In this document: positions 39,846 through 50,550 of the stretch, piece after piece | Layout of the letters: each line of letters opens with the position of its first letter | How positions within the stretch are numbered: the first letter of the stretch is position 1 | DNA from: Bedellia somnulentella | Taxonomy: Eukaryota > Arthropoda > Insecta > Lepidoptera > Bedelliidae | DNA: 64,000 bases | Direction: 5' to 3' | Assembly (NCBI GenBank): GCA_963576735.1 | Contig: OY755188.1 | Location: 13,938,323-14,002,322, forward strand | Translations under genes and position numbers: made by a program | Notes under the pieces: model-generated | Seen by the model: the letters and a program-made list of their open reading frames with translations, nothing else | Told to the model about the DNA's origin: nothing | Databases searched by the model: none

Positions 39846-40082
39846 GGCCGACCCAGAAGAAATCCAAGCCCCGCTCCCCGCCGGTCCAATTCAGCGTCTT
39901 ACTGCAGCGGTCAACAAGGAGACCACATCGACTTCAACCTCCGTGGCAGTCAGCAACACGACGGCAGCGCCCAACTCCACGACGGTGATGACCTCAACTA
40001 AACCCAAGGTCAAGCTGCACTGCTACAAGTGTCGATATGACACCACGTCGGAGTTTGCGTGCTTGAATCCTAATGATACTAA
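39846..40082 (+). CDS. Ly6/uPAR-type protein, exon 2 (Ser/Thr spacer, first Ly6 cysteines)
   Basis: The acceptor is ttctctatttcttag ending at 39845. Joined to exon 1 the frame reads E-A-D-P-E-E-I-Q-A-P-L-P, then a long Ser/Thr/Asn-rich stretch with N-T-T and N-S-T glycosylation sites. The Ly6 domain starts at KLHCYKCRYDTTSEFAC, giving cysteines 1-3. The exon is 237 bases and ends in phase 2 before gttagt. GC content is visibly higher than in the flanking repeats, as expected for coding sequence. Confidence 0.87.
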
Positions 40083-40107
40083 GTTAGTTGATTTTTTCTA
40101 TGATTAA

Positions 40108-40338
40108 TGCTTAGTGTCGGCTTTGAATAGCACTACCTCGTTTCTGCCTGTGGGTGATCGAAAGAGGTGACTAAAGGTATAGGGTAAAGGGTTTGTAAGT
40201 GATTTTTGGGCTATCTGGTTGGAGACCCGTCACCAGCCGTAATCCATCAGTAATCCACCAGTAATGCCGATAGTCGCCTCTTACGTACACCCACCGGAAG
40301 AAATGGGATAATGCTATTCTAAGCCCACACTACACAGC
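40108..40338. repeat. Two S1 5' halves head to tail-less head, inverted
   Basis: Plus-strand S1 5' half at 40108-40240 (ttagtgtcggctttgaatag to ggttggagacccgtcaccag). It is followed by a minus-strand S1 5' half at 40265-40338 (gtcgcctcttacgtacaccc to aagcccacactacacagc). Together they can form a hairpin inside intron 2. Confidence 0.85.
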
Positions 40339-40529
40339 AAAGCAACACTAAAATAAAGAGAGAAAAAATTACTTTCTTGGGGCTCCTTATAAACAAATAC
40401 CTTAAAATAGTTTTCAGAACTTTGTCAAATAACCTATTAATAAACTACGCTTAAGTAGAACAGGTGTAAGGCACTACACCTCATTCTGATGTAGTTTTAA
40501 ATCTTGCATCTGTACTTCTGCCCTTCAAT

Positions 40530-40755
40530 CACCTTCTGCCCTTCACTTACTTCTGCCAGCGGGTTTCATAAGAAGCGACTTATATTGTTGGGGTTTCTCA
40601 TATTTTGAGTGCGATGTGGTTGGAAACCCATTATAAGAATTTTACCTTTCTTTCCGTTTATTTTACCATCTTAAGCTCACTCAATTTAAAAAAGTGGCTG
40701 AAGAATATTAATTCTATAGCTCTGGCTAACCATTTTGGGATTTACAGCCGTGAAT
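40530..40755 (+). repeat. Diverged S1 element (intron 2)
   Basis: ggtttcataagaagcgactt, gtgcgatgtggttggaaacc and agctctggctaaccattttg, ending ggatttacagccgtgaatat. The head is degraded. Confidence 0.75.
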
Positions 40756-40799
40756 ATGTTATCAATATATTATTTCTTTCTTTTTCTTCTTTATGATAT

Positions 40800-40895
40800 T
40801 CCATATGAGGGCAGCGCAAGACCGGTGGTTGAGAAAATCTTTAGGGGAGGCCTATGTCCGGCAGTGGACGTCTATTTGGCTGAATGATGATGATG
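40800..40895 (+). repeat. RTE-type 3' end, abutting the exon 3 acceptor
   Basis: atgagggcagcgcaagaccg, ggggaggcctatgtccggca and gatgatgatg match the RTE tail at 722-813. It ends about 21 bases before exon 3. Confidence 0.88.
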
Positions 40896-40916
40896 CCATA
40901 TAAATTTAATTTACAG

Positions 40917-41052
40917 CAGTATAGAAGTCGAGCAGTGTGCTAACTCGTCGATGAAGTGTTATTCCATGTTGTCGGTTGAGAACAACACGCACGTCCTCAC
41001 CCGCGGCTGTATGGATGAGTGCAAGTCTCAGGATAATATCACTTGCTGTGAG
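40917..41052 (+). CDS. Ly6/uPAR-type protein, exon 3 (Ly6 core)
   Basis: The acceptor is ttacag ending at 40916, directly followed by cag, so 40917 or 40920 may be used (one residue different). The frame reads I-E-V-E-Q-C-A-N-S-S-M-K-C-Y, then LTRGCMDECKSQDNITCCE, giving cysteines 4-9 and N-x-S/T sites at NSS, NNT and NIT. The donor is gaggtaaac at 41053, phase 0. Confidence 0.87.
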
Positions 41053-41349
41053 GTAAACTATATACCTTCCTCCTTTAAAACAACTTTTTTTCACCTTTTC
41101 AGGCAGTTTAGTAACATTTTTACGGCCCCATATTCAGAATATTTGGCTAATAGGTACATTATGTAAGTGAGTTGTGTAGTTGAATTTAGTGTGTAATTTT
41201 TCAAGTCATTTGTCAAGATTACTAAGTCTTCTTCCAAGAGTCACTATGCACAGATCACACACACAAATCACTCTTGCACTTTCTGAACAGTTTGAATTTG
41301 CTCGATATTTTACGCGTTTGCGGGAGCGTTGTAGGTTTAAAATGAATTC

Positions 41350-41715
41350 ATAACATAACATAAACGTTCACGCCGTTTATCCCCGAAGGGGTTGGCAGAG
41401 GTACCAATACTTCTGAACTCACATAGCAGCGCCATCTAGTGTCCAGAGAAGGTACCCACGTTTTGCTTAGACAGTGTACTCACGTGATAGGGGGCAGGCC
41501 TATCGCCGTTTTTGTACGAATACACTGTCACATAACTAAGTACAACTCAGCCATTTGGGTTTCCTCACGATGTTTTCCCTCACCGTTAACAACCATGATA
41601 AATTAACCACACATATTACTTTAGAAAAGACAAATTGGTGTAGGCCCGACCAAGGCCAACTCACGCCCTTCTGTTTTCGGGCGGGTGTTCTACCCACTGG
41701 ACTATCATGTCGCTT
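41350..41715 (-). repeat. S2 SINE, full length with tRNA head and target-site duplication (intron 3)
   Basis: Exact 10-bp duplication aaatgaattc at 41340-41349 and 41716-41725. The minus-strand head has the A-box-like tccagtgggtagaacac. The B-box region is altered (ccaaggccaactcacgccct). The tail is (ttatg)n. Confidence 0.93.
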
Positions 41716-41859
41716 AAATGAATTCGTAGCTGGGATTAGTCAAGATTGCTTTAAAATTCCCACGTATGTCCAATCTATCGGAACCAACCTTACTCATGCA
41801 TGGCTATAAATGCCATGCCGAATAAAATCTTGTAAAGTAATATTAAATCGATTGTTTGC

Positions 41860-41995
41860 GATCGCCACATCGCCCAATAATCCTTGAACAGCCCCAAACT
41901 TAAAAACCAACCAACCCCAATGTTAAAAAACCCCAAACCTCAAATCCACGTCGACGACACTCACCAGAAGAAATGGGTAAGAGCTCTTCCAAACG
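41860..41995 (-). repeat. Diverged S1 5' part
   Basis: cgccacatcgcccaataatc, an A/C-rich middle with caaccaaccccaatg, then acactcaccagaagaaatgg and agctcttccaaacgacc. Confidence 0.55.
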
Positions 41996-42018
41996 ACCAA
42001 AATAGCTTACAATAAAAA

Positions 42019-42261
42019 TCATCATCATCATCATATACTCACGGCTGTAATTCCTTAGAAGGGGTAGCCAGAGCCGAGGAATCATAAATTCCTCAGTCAC
42101 TTTTTGTAGTTGAGTGGGGAAAGAGATAGTAAAGGTTTTTGGTGATGGGTCTCCAACCGCATCGCCCAAAAATCCAGTAAAAAGCCCCGATACCCTTAGT
42201 CACTTCTTACGACACCCGTGGGTAGAAAGGGGTAGCGACATTCTAGGCTGGCACTACACGG
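42019..42261 (-). repeat. S1 element with target-site duplication, 34 bases before exon 4
   Basis: 9-bp duplication caataaaaa at 42010-42018 and 42262-42270. Full S1 blocks on the minus strand with the b-type head complement (ggctggcactacacggc). Its (tatg)n tail is replaced by a (CAT)n run. Only 34 bases separate it from the exon 4 acceptor. Confidence 0.9.
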
Positions 42262-42295
42262 CAATAAAAACTATATGGGTCATATTTCCTTTCAG

Positions 42296-42481
42296 ACGCA
42301 CCTCTGCAATAAGGTAATGTTTAGTGCCCTAGAGAAGTTCGACCGCAAAATGCTAGTACAGGAGTCTCCGGTGAACATCACTCTGCACAGCAAGAGCCAC
42401 AAGCCAGTGCAGTCCACTGTGTTATTCTTTGTCACCATATTGCTTCTCTTGCAAACCGTTGTTAAAGTTACGCTGGTGTAA
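42296..42481 (+). CDS. Ly6/uPAR-type protein, exon 4 (last cysteine, GPI signal, stop)
   Basis: The acceptor is catatttcctttcag. The frame THLCNKVMFSALEKF completes the C-C-x-x-x-x-L-C-N signature of Ly6 domains, giving the tenth cysteine. A hydrophilic stretch follows with N-I-T, then a hydrophobic C-terminus (VLFFVTILLLLQTVVKVTLV). This is the pattern of a GPI-anchor signal, although a single membrane span cannot be excluded. Stop TAA at 42479-42481. Confidence 0.88.
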   Translation, partial: THLCNKVMFSALEKFDRKMLVQESPVNITLHSKSHKPVQSTVLFFVTILLLLQTVVKVTLV

Positions 42482-43520
42482 TGTAGTTAGTAGCGTTTGG
42501 AAATTCTTGTGTTGTGAGCTGTCAGACTAGTTTTGGTTTGTTATTTTAATATATATTGTATTCTTAAGCTTTTTTACATTTTATTGTGATCCCTTAGTTT
42601 ATGTCGGTATTGACCCGCCATACCGACCACGACCCAGTGGTGCGGCGGATAAGACAAAAAATAATACAACAACTAACACTAGTACGTACTAGTAACAAGT
42701 ACTTGGTTGTATCACAGGTGGAATTTTCAGATAGTTAAGAAAGAAAATTAGTAAGAATTTAAAAATAATAGAAAATAACTACAAAATGTCTCAAATCCGA
42801 ACCAACATGCGTCATCTACACATATGTGGTAGAACTAGCTAGTGACCGCTAGATGGCGCTGGCAAATTACACGTATATATGTGTGCGAGCGTGTGTGTTC
42901 CGTTGGGAATATTTCCTATATTTATTCTTATAAGAATCATATGATATATTTTTATCTTGAAAATTATTTCTACTCTTGTTATTGTATAAATAATGGGCTA
43001 TCCTGTTCTGTTAGATAACTTCGGGTAGGAAAACTGTGTCCCGTTTGTTTGATATGTATTTATAAAGTGTAGAATAGTGCTTGCATTTTACACAATAATA
43101 ACATCGCTGTCACGAGTTTAAAAACGAAAGACATCGTGTCCAATAATAAATGATGGTTAAAATATAAGAAAGAATAATTGGTACAAGGTGTTTAAACATT
43201 TTAACTACCCCATGGCTATTTTACCTTCTCAGCCCTAGTAAAGTATACTAGCCATAATCTTTCCCAGAATCTTATACACTGGTGTATTATTCATCCTGCA
43301 CGGACGTATCAAGCCAGATTTTCAGTGCATTACAAGTAATGCATGGACAGTTAAATTTACGCAACTTACTAACTTATGGTGTGCACATACAGATATAGAA
43401 TCAATATTAATCAAGCAAGAGTACACGAATGTCTACGCTGGAGAGATAATTATAAAAATATCTGTACCAAGGTCCACTTCATCCGTTATTGTTACTTTTC
43501 ATAAAATAAAACAAAAAAAT
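42482..43520 (+). other. Downstream region of the Ly6-type gene
   Basis: Presumably contains the 3' UTR. The only clear AATAAA I noted is at 43145-43150, so the polyadenylation site is uncertain. No repeat family recognised. A short ctagatggcgctggcaaat block lies near 42850. Confidence 0.4.
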
Positions 43521-43522
43521 AA

Positions 43523-43757
43523 CTGTGTTGTGCCGGCTTAGAATAGCACTACCCCATTTCTTCCGGTGGGTGTACGTAGAAGGTGACTACCGGCATTGGG
43601 GCTCTTAAAGGATATTTGGACGATGCGGTTGGAGACCCATCGCCAACAACCTTTATTTTAACATGTTTTAAAAGTGGCTGAGGAATTTCTCATTTCTTAG
43701 ATCTGGCTACCCCGTCTAGGGATTTATAGCTGTGAGTATATGTATGTATGTATGTAA
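43523..43757 (+). repeat. S1 element, full length
   Basis: Head tgtgttgtgccggcttagaa, ggacgatgcggttggagacc, agatctggctaccccgtcta and a (tatg)n tail. No clear duplication. Confidence 0.9.
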
Positions 43758-44289
43758 AATCAAAAACTTAAAACATTTATTCGTTACATGTGTCTGTCAG
43801 TCTTACTTTCTGTTCTGAGACTACGCAGGCGAAACTCAATACATTGAAGCGCGGAGTTTAAGTTGCATCTGATAATAAGATTAAATATAGTCTTTTTTAG
43901 TGCATCCATATCTAGTGTGTTGTGAGTTTCACAATGAACTTTAAACAAAGAATTTCTTGTTCAGAGGCACTGAAAATGCAAAGGCGGTGTATCAAACAAG
44001 TCCAAATCACGTACAAAACAATCAAAAGCGGTTGAGATGTGATTTAATCTCTCTGGCAGATCATCAACATCTGAAACTGAAGTTAACGTCGCATTGGTGA
44101 AGAAAATAGTTAATAAAATCCTTATAAAAATTTGCGTGTTTGTGACCCAATTTTTGTGTCTCATGTTCCGTACCATTTTAGTAATAACTTGGGTTTAAAA
44201 TAGCCTGCCATTTTGTTCGTCCACAAAGACAAAGAAATCAGAAAGTAAAGTAAAACTCATTTCTTTAGTTGAGTATTTTACTGAGAAGA
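43758..44289. other. Unassigned AT-rich stretch
   Basis: No recognised feature. The 71-codon minus frame at 43961-44176 has no domain. Confidence 0.4.
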
Positions 44290-44395
44290 ACAAGATGATA
44301 TTTAAAAAGATGATTTACAATCTTATCCCCTGAGGAATCTATTATTTCGAAGACCCAAGGATTTCTAGCCATGATTATATATGTATGTACTTAAA
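44290..44395 (+). repeat. Weak S1 3' fragment
   Basis: Order and ending resemble the S1 tail: caatcttatcccctgaggaa, then ggatttctagccatgattat and atgtatgta. Confidence 0.45.
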
Positions 44396-44569
44396 ATGTA
44401 AACAACTCCTCAGATTACTATCAGAAACTGGAGAGTTTAACAAAATATATCATTCAAAGAAAATGCTATTATACAAGTATATTGTATTATTGTTAATCTT
44501 GTGAGATCACGCCCACTTTTCAATAACCAAATCTCATGAGAACAAGATCGCATTCCCTAAAACTCAACT

Positions 44570-44786
44570 TTCAAGCCTTATATTCCCAAAGGGGTGACAA
44601 ACGTACGAAATATTCTGAGCGTTACGTACTATTTTTGTCGCCTGGTGTTCCGAGTACGAACTTCTGGCTGAGTGTTAGTGCATTCACGTAATATGGCAGG
44701 CCTATCTACTCTTTTTACGAATAAAGTGTATGTCAAGACTTCGTACAACTCAGCCTGTAAGTGTTTTCTTGAATTTTCACTCACCG
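44570..44786 (-). repeat. Diverged S2 SINE
   Basis: attcccaaaggggtgacaaa, then tcgcctggtgttccgagtac and gtgcattcacgtaatatggc, ending gtacaactcagcc and ttttcactcaccg. No tail or head. Confidence 0.65.
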
Positions 44787-45715
44787 CTTCTTTAAATGTA
44801 TGTAAAATATTGACTTAGATTTATTTTTCATAATGAATAATGTCATTACACGTTTAACTTCACTTGTAAAAAGGCATTGCTGCAGAATATTAATATCAAA
44901 AACAAAGCAGGCCAACAACATAATTTGCTTCATTTTCCCCACAACGAGCCCGGTGAAACTACTACTCTGCTATATGTTTACAGAAAACCTCTAAAGCCTT
45001 AGCCTCGAAACGCTCGTTTCATAAAATGAACCTTTAATGTGTCCCTTTTGATCCACGCATGCATGAAAAACAATCTTTTTATACAACCCTCTGCGTGCTA
45101 GTAACTAGGGCTTCCACAGAGAGCTTATCGTAGGCACAAAACATCGAAAGAACGGCAATCCAGCCTCAGAAACCCAAAAGCTCGACCTCATTAAAAAATG
45201 AAACTGAACACTGACAAAGGGCGCCGCCTGGCGGAGAGTAGCGGAACAACTCTTTGCTCAGAGCGCTGTACACTTTTAATTAGCTTCATACGCCACAATG
45301 AGAGCAGTATGTAGGATTTTTTCAGTTTGTTGAAGTCGAATGTAATTATGTGGTTGCAACGATGTGTTGAATAAAAGTTTTTGTCATTAGCTCACCCTTT
45401 TTTCCCAACATATTTAAACAGATACATAATATATGACTTTGATATCTTGTGTGTTTTGTAAAATAACTACTGAATACCGAATAATCCCAATTTGTATAAT
45501 TTATTTTGTTTATCTTAATAATACTACAATATAAATATAATACTAATATAAATTACAATAATAATACTAACAATAGGTTTAAGTAATTTTCACTGTCTAC
45601 TAACAAATATATGGCTGTTGTAACGTCTGAAATAAATGAATAAATAAAATTAATGATTCGAAATTAACTTGAGCTATGATTCCCTATTGGTGTAAACAAA
45701 TGTTTAATACCTATC
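44787..45715. other. Unassigned stretch
   Basis: AT-rich apart from 45160-45260 (gggcgccgcctggcggagag). No gene recognised. Confidence 0.4.
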
Positions 45716-45723
45716 AAATATTC

Positions 45724-46113
45724 ATAACATAACATAACATAAACGTTCACGCCGTTTATCCCCGAAGGGGTTGGCAGAGGTATCAATACTCCTGAACTCA
45801 CATGGCAAGCGCCATCTAGTTTCCAGAGAAGGTACCCACGTTTTGCTTAGACAGTGTACTCACGTGATAGGGGGCAGGCCTATCGCCGTTTTGTACGAAT
45901 ACACTGTCACATGACTAAGTAAATCTCAGGCATGTGGGTTTCCTCACGATGTTTTCCCTCACCGTTAGCAATCATGATAAATTAACCACACATATGACTT
46001 TAGAAAAGACAAATTGGTGTAGGCCCGTCCCAGGATTGGAACTCACGCCCTTCTGTTTTTCGGGCGGGTGTTCTACCCACTGGACTATCATGTCGCTATA
46101 TAAAAATATTATT
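45724..46113 (-). repeat. S2 SINE, full length with tRNA head; reference copy
   Basis: The minus strand reads: tRNA-like head with A-box region tagtccagtgggtagaacac and B-box region gtgagttccaatcctgggac. Then come caatttgtcttttctaaagt, the S2 body, ccaaccccttcggggataaa, cggcgtgaacgtttatg and (ttatg)n. Possible 8-bp duplication aaatattc at 45716-45723 and 46114-46121. Confidence 0.92.
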
Positions 46114-46239
46114 AAATATTCCTCTTTTGATTTCAAATATAGAATGAATAAGAGTTGATGAAATCATATTACACACAGTAAAATAAGTATTATTTACAAA
46201 TTTATTAAATATTATCATTCAAGTATATTAAACCGAATT

Positions 46240-46300
46240 ATCCGGAATAAATCGCTTTAAGTGATAAGACCGCCAATTTTACTTCTATTTAAGAACATAA
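46240..46300 (+). repeat. CR1-like 3' UTR fragment
   Basis: aaatcgctttaagtgataag followed by accgccaattttac is the opposite-strand form of the block at 12838-12870. Confidence 0.6.
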
Positions 46301-46394
46301 TCTCTGTAAAATATTTCAACTTAATTTATTTATTTAATTTTTAAGTTTCTAGGGTGTTGCCTGAAAACCAGCGTACGCTATGGATCCATATCGT

Positions 46395-46515
46395 ACATTA
46401 TTCTGAGGCAGGACCTTTTAGGTAGCATGAAACTCTTGCTCTATATTACTTATTTTTGTTGTTATTTTTTTATTGTTTACCAAATAAATGATTTTTCTTT
46501 CTTTCTTTCAACTAT
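46395..46515 (+). repeat. LINE-type 3' tail
   Basis: tattgtttaccaaataaatg and then a (TTTC)n run, like the end of a LINE transcript. The family is not known, and a similar tail is at 55740-55830. Confidence 0.45.
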
Positions 46516-48456
46516 GATACGCAATAAAAAGTATTCTGTTCTATTTTACATAACACCCAATAATCCTGTAGTCCCAACAAAAAGTTAATCCACCCGTTTT
46601 AAAACAAGTGCAAACTCCCGACTTCTCAGAAGTCTAGATCGACTTAAAAAGTGCAAAGTCGGAAAGTTTCGAACTGTGAACTAATTTTTCTCGAGTCAAG
46701 TTCACGGCTGCAGGGTGGCAGGGGGTGGGAGGGTGCTGATGAAATAAAATATTCATTTAATAAAACCGCTTTGAGTTGTCGCGTCTTCTTGGCATCTCTG
46801 TTGTGTTGTGAAGGCTTTCTGGCTGTTCATATTGGTGGCTTTTTGGTGTTATCGGGTTGGCTTCTTTGAAAGATAAATTGAATAGGTGTACTTAAGTTAG
46901 CTATTCTTATTGGGGTAGGTGAAGATATTGCAACTTTATGCTATCCAGGCAAACCTCTCGCGCTTCATTCGATGTCTTCTTGCAAGCTCTTTAGTTCTTT
47001 AATTTTCTGACGCATTCTTCTAAATTTGAATTAAAAATGAATGATTAAATATGATATTCAAATTGATCTTACAATAGGCACGTGTGGAAGTCTGCAGAAA
47101 ATAATAATATGGGAAACCACTTTGATACTTACATAAGGTATAAATAAACATTGGTCAGACTATCCAAGGATAGAATCGCTGTTCCACCTATGTGTGTTTT
47201 AATACAAAATGTAATAGAAACACTTTAGAAATAGCATAATTATATTCTAAGCTAGAACCAAGAAAAACACAGCGCAATATGACATCAAACTTCAAAATCT
47301 TAACTTATTTATTAAGCTTATATCATTAGGTACTCCTTTCAAATATATAATACAAAAATGTTGAGCGATCATATCATTTAATTATTAATATCCATATCTG
47401 GAATAATGAAATATTAGTAAGTTCCATTATAAAGCTACCCCGAGTAAACCCTGGTCTTCAATTATAAATCATACACAAGCTGAGATAAACGGTAAAAAAT
47501 CTCAAGTAAAAGTAACACAAAAAACGCTGAAATTTACTGTCACTTTACGTACCTACTAGTAAGTGTAATGTTGCAACAAAAAAATATAATTATTGGACAT
47601 AAATATAACTTTTTTTAATTTTGGCGGAAAATTGAACTCCTGCTATCGATAGATTTCTATAGACATGATGTGAATTATTTCAGAAAGTATGAAGGATCAC
47701 CTTTATTTGCAACGCAATAAATACTCATCTCTAACAATAAGAGCTTAAAAATTTTCATCTTTACTAACTTGGATCTAATTCGAGTCCAGTTCTCGTACAA
47801 CTTAGAAAGAAAGAAAGAAAACGTTTGTTCGCTGCTGTAAAAGATCAACTTACAACTAGGTTTACAAACAAAAATGAAACATATTAAAATATTCAAAAAA
47901 ATATGTAAAAACATAAATAATACTTCTTATAGCAACGAAGAGGATTCTGACTCAGCATTTTGACTAACTGGAATAAAAATGTAATAATATTATCTCATAT
48001 TATGTATCAATTTGATATTACACCTTGTAACAATTAGAATCCAATAAAATGTATTATCGGTTATCTCGACCGCGTTGCATGAAAAAATTACTTACAAGAA
48101 CTTTCATGACCAGGCCGATATCCAGTAATTATAATATTTTACGCAATTTTTGTATACATTTCCTTCCCCAACTGACAATATACCCAGAAATAAAACCCAA
48201 CATTGAATGCTCTTATTTTAGTATCCGTCATTTACGCGGTTAAAAAATTACTCATTCATTTCCTAATTGAATGAAAATATCGTAAAAATGACTCCCGACC
48301 TACCCTAATAAGTGTCGTGATCGTCTCCCCTCCCCCCTTTATTCATCACCTTCCTCCCCCCTCTCTCGTCTTCGAGACAATCTTTTAATTCTACATTTTT
48401 CCTCCTTCCATTCTTTATTAGTTAATTGTGTTTGGCGATTGAAATAAAATGTGGTT
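46516..48456. other. Unassigned, with pyrimidine-rich tract
   Basis: A weak minus-strand L-B trace lies at 46905-47010 (cttattggggtaggtgaaga). About 48318-48412 is a C/T-rich tract (gtctcccctcccccc...ctctctcgtctt) just left of the next LINE. No gene recognised. Confidence 0.4.
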
Positions 48457-48469
48457 AGTAATATTTGGT

Positions 48470-49408
48470 CTTTTCCATATTGATTCTGAGCCCAACCCTA
48501 TGTGCTTCATCTTCGAGCATTTTGGCGGCTTCTTGGACGTCGCGTTCGCTCTGCCCTAGCAAGGCTAAGTCATCGGCGTATCCAATCACTTTATGCTGTC
48601 CGTTCAGGTGTATCCCACCATCATGTGTCAACACTTTCCGGATGGCATGCTCCAACACCAAATTGAACAGCGTGGGTGAAAGGGCGTCTCCTTGCTTAAG
48701 ACCCGTTATTACAGCAAAGTCATCCGTTAGTTCACCGTCTACTTTCACGCGCATCCTACTTATGTTGGTCGCCACTTTTATCATAGAGACTAGTTTCTTC
48801 GGCATCTTGAATACTGTGAGTATTTTGTACAGTATTTCCCTATCAACACTGTCATATGCCTTCGTGAAGTCTACGAAAAGTGAGTGGATATCCTGCGCGT
48901 ATTCCCATTTCTTCTCCATCAGCTGTTTGAGGAGGAAAATCTGATCGACCGTGCTACGATTACGTCGGAATCCACACTGGTAGTCGCCCAGGATATCTTC
49001 TGCATACGGTTCCAATCTACGCAGCAGTATGTAGGATAGGACCTTGTATGCGGTAGGTAGCAATGCGATACCCCGGTAATTAGAGCATCTCTTCCTACAT
49101 CCCTTTTTGTGGATAGGGCAGATACCACCTACATTCCATTCGTCTGGTTGTCTTTCTGTGTTCCAGATTTTGAGGATCAGTTTGTATATCCTCGTGTGTG
49201 TATTATTACCACTTTGCTTCCAGATTTCAGCATTCACGTTGTCTATCCCCGGGGATTTGTTGTTTTTCAGCCTCATGATGGCACATCTTACTTCATCGAA
49301 GTTTGGTGGTTGTACCTCTTCTAGATTATCGCCATCTTCGCCAATTCCATCAATCTGAGCATCGCCTGGAGGGCAATTGAGTAGCTCTTGAAAATATTTA
49401 CGCCACAT
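48470..49408 (-). pseudogene. RTE-like LINE ORF2, RT domain (inverted 5' segment)
   Basis: The minus-strand frame opens MWRKYFQELLNCPPGD and continues with IMRLKNNKSPGIDNVNAEIW, CSNYRGIALLPTAYKVLS, LFVDFTKAYDSVDREILY, TGLKQGDALSPTLFNLVLE and the catalytic VIGYADDLALLG. It ends at GLRINMEKTKYY, where element sequence gives way to the target duplication. All RT catalytic residues are present. The endonuclease is missing through 5' truncation. The missing C-terminus is found, in the opposite sense, immediately to the right (49408-50130). Confidence 0.93.
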
Positions 49409-50130
49409 TTCACATGGAAAAGACCGAATACCTTCACATGAAACGTCATCGACGCGCCGAAGATTTACGAAAGAACTTACAGGTGAGAGAGTCAGTCTAC
49501 AAAGGAGTTGATAAATTCAAATACTTAGGATGCACAGTCACTGATACCAACACCAGGGAACAGGAGATTGACATTCGAGTACAGAACGCCCTTTGCTGCA
49601 GCGCTGCTCTCCACAATGTGCTTGTGTCAAAACTCCTCAGCAGAAAAACCAAGATCCGAATTTATAAAACCGTCATCCGGCCGATCTTGATGTATGGATG
49701 CGAGGCTTGGACACTCACTCTCAAGGAAGAGAATAAACTTCTGGTTGCGGAAAGGAAAGTAATGAGGAAAATTCTGGGTCCCAACAGGATGGAAGATGGC
49801 ACTCTGAGAATGAGGAAGAACCAGGAAATCGAAGACCTGATTTCTGAACCTAACATCATCGGCGAAATAAAGTCCCACCGGCTCCGCTGGCTTGGCCACC
49901 TAGAGAGGATGGGGGAGGATCGGGCGGTCAAAAAGGTTTACCTTGGAATACCAAGCGGTCGAAGACCAGTTGGACGTCCCAAGTATCGATGGAGGGACGA
50001 AATCGAAAAGGACCTGCGCGAACTTCAGGCAGGCAACTGGAAAGAGATCGCACAGGATAGGGACCAATGGCGACTTCTTGTGTCTGAGGCCAAGATCCAC
50101 TTTGGGTCGCTGAGCCAACGGAGTAAGTAA
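49408..50130 (+). pseudogene. RTE-like LINE ORF2, C-terminal part (sense 3' segment)
   Basis: The frame starts at MEKTEYLHMKRHRRAEDL and contains FKYLGCTVTDTN, KTVIRPILMYGCEAWTL, HRLRWLGHLERMGEDRAVKK and a Gly-Arg-Pro stretch, ending QWRLLVSEAKIHFGSLSQRSK-stop. It continues directly from the point where the inverted part stops. It differs clearly from the L-B C-terminus, so this is a separate RTE-like family. Confidence 0.92.
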
Positions 50131-50142
50131 GTAATATTTGGT

Positions 50143-50264
50143 TTTCATGTCTTCGAGGGGAACAATATTTTATTGAGGTTTATTGCACCTTTAAATTCAA
50201 CTAATGTCTATTTCTATTGTAAAAATTTGTAGTGTTTAGTCTCATTTTCGAGTGAGCAAAAGTG
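50143..50264. other. Short unassigned gap
   Basis: Nothing recognised between the twin-primed LINE and the next L-B remnant. Confidence 0.4.
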
Positions 50265-50550
50265 TGATTCTCGAATGGGTGAAGGATGAAATTGTATAAA
50301 ACGAAGAAAAGGTGATGTAACAGTGGTTTGGCCAGTGCAATTAGAACTTTGGACCCAGATGTTAGTCACCTATACATTAGCATACGGTTGGTGCTGAAAA
50401 TGTAGAGACAATGCGTCTAGTTATGTCAGTAGAAGACGACCAAGGTAGACAAGATAATGCAAAAAAAACAAGCATCCAATGTCAGCCAAGATCGTACAAA
50501 GTGGCGATCAATAGTGGCTGCCTATACATAATAGCGTGAATATATGTTTG
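50265..50550 (+). pseudogene. Decayed L-B C-terminal remnant
   Basis: gtgaaggatgaaattgtata corresponds to the V-K-D-D-I-V part, tggtttggccag to W-F-G-H, and agatcgtacaaagtggcgat to D-R-T-K-W-R. The end aatagcgtgaatatatgttt is the L-B terminus. Many stops and small deletions. Confidence 0.7.

Larger units (their letters stand above)
48457..50142 (+). mobile_element. RTE-like LINE with 5' inversion (twin priming) and 13-bp target-site duplication
   Basis: agtaatatttggt occurs exactly at 48457-48469 and 50130-50142. Between them the upstream element part lies inverted (48470 to about 49407) and the downstream part in sense (from about 49408). Both meet at the same point of the protein, the M-E-K-T codons, which occur at 48470s (inverted) and 49413 (sense). 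The tail is (gtaa)n. This is the order expected of twin-primed LINE insertions. Confidence 0.95.
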
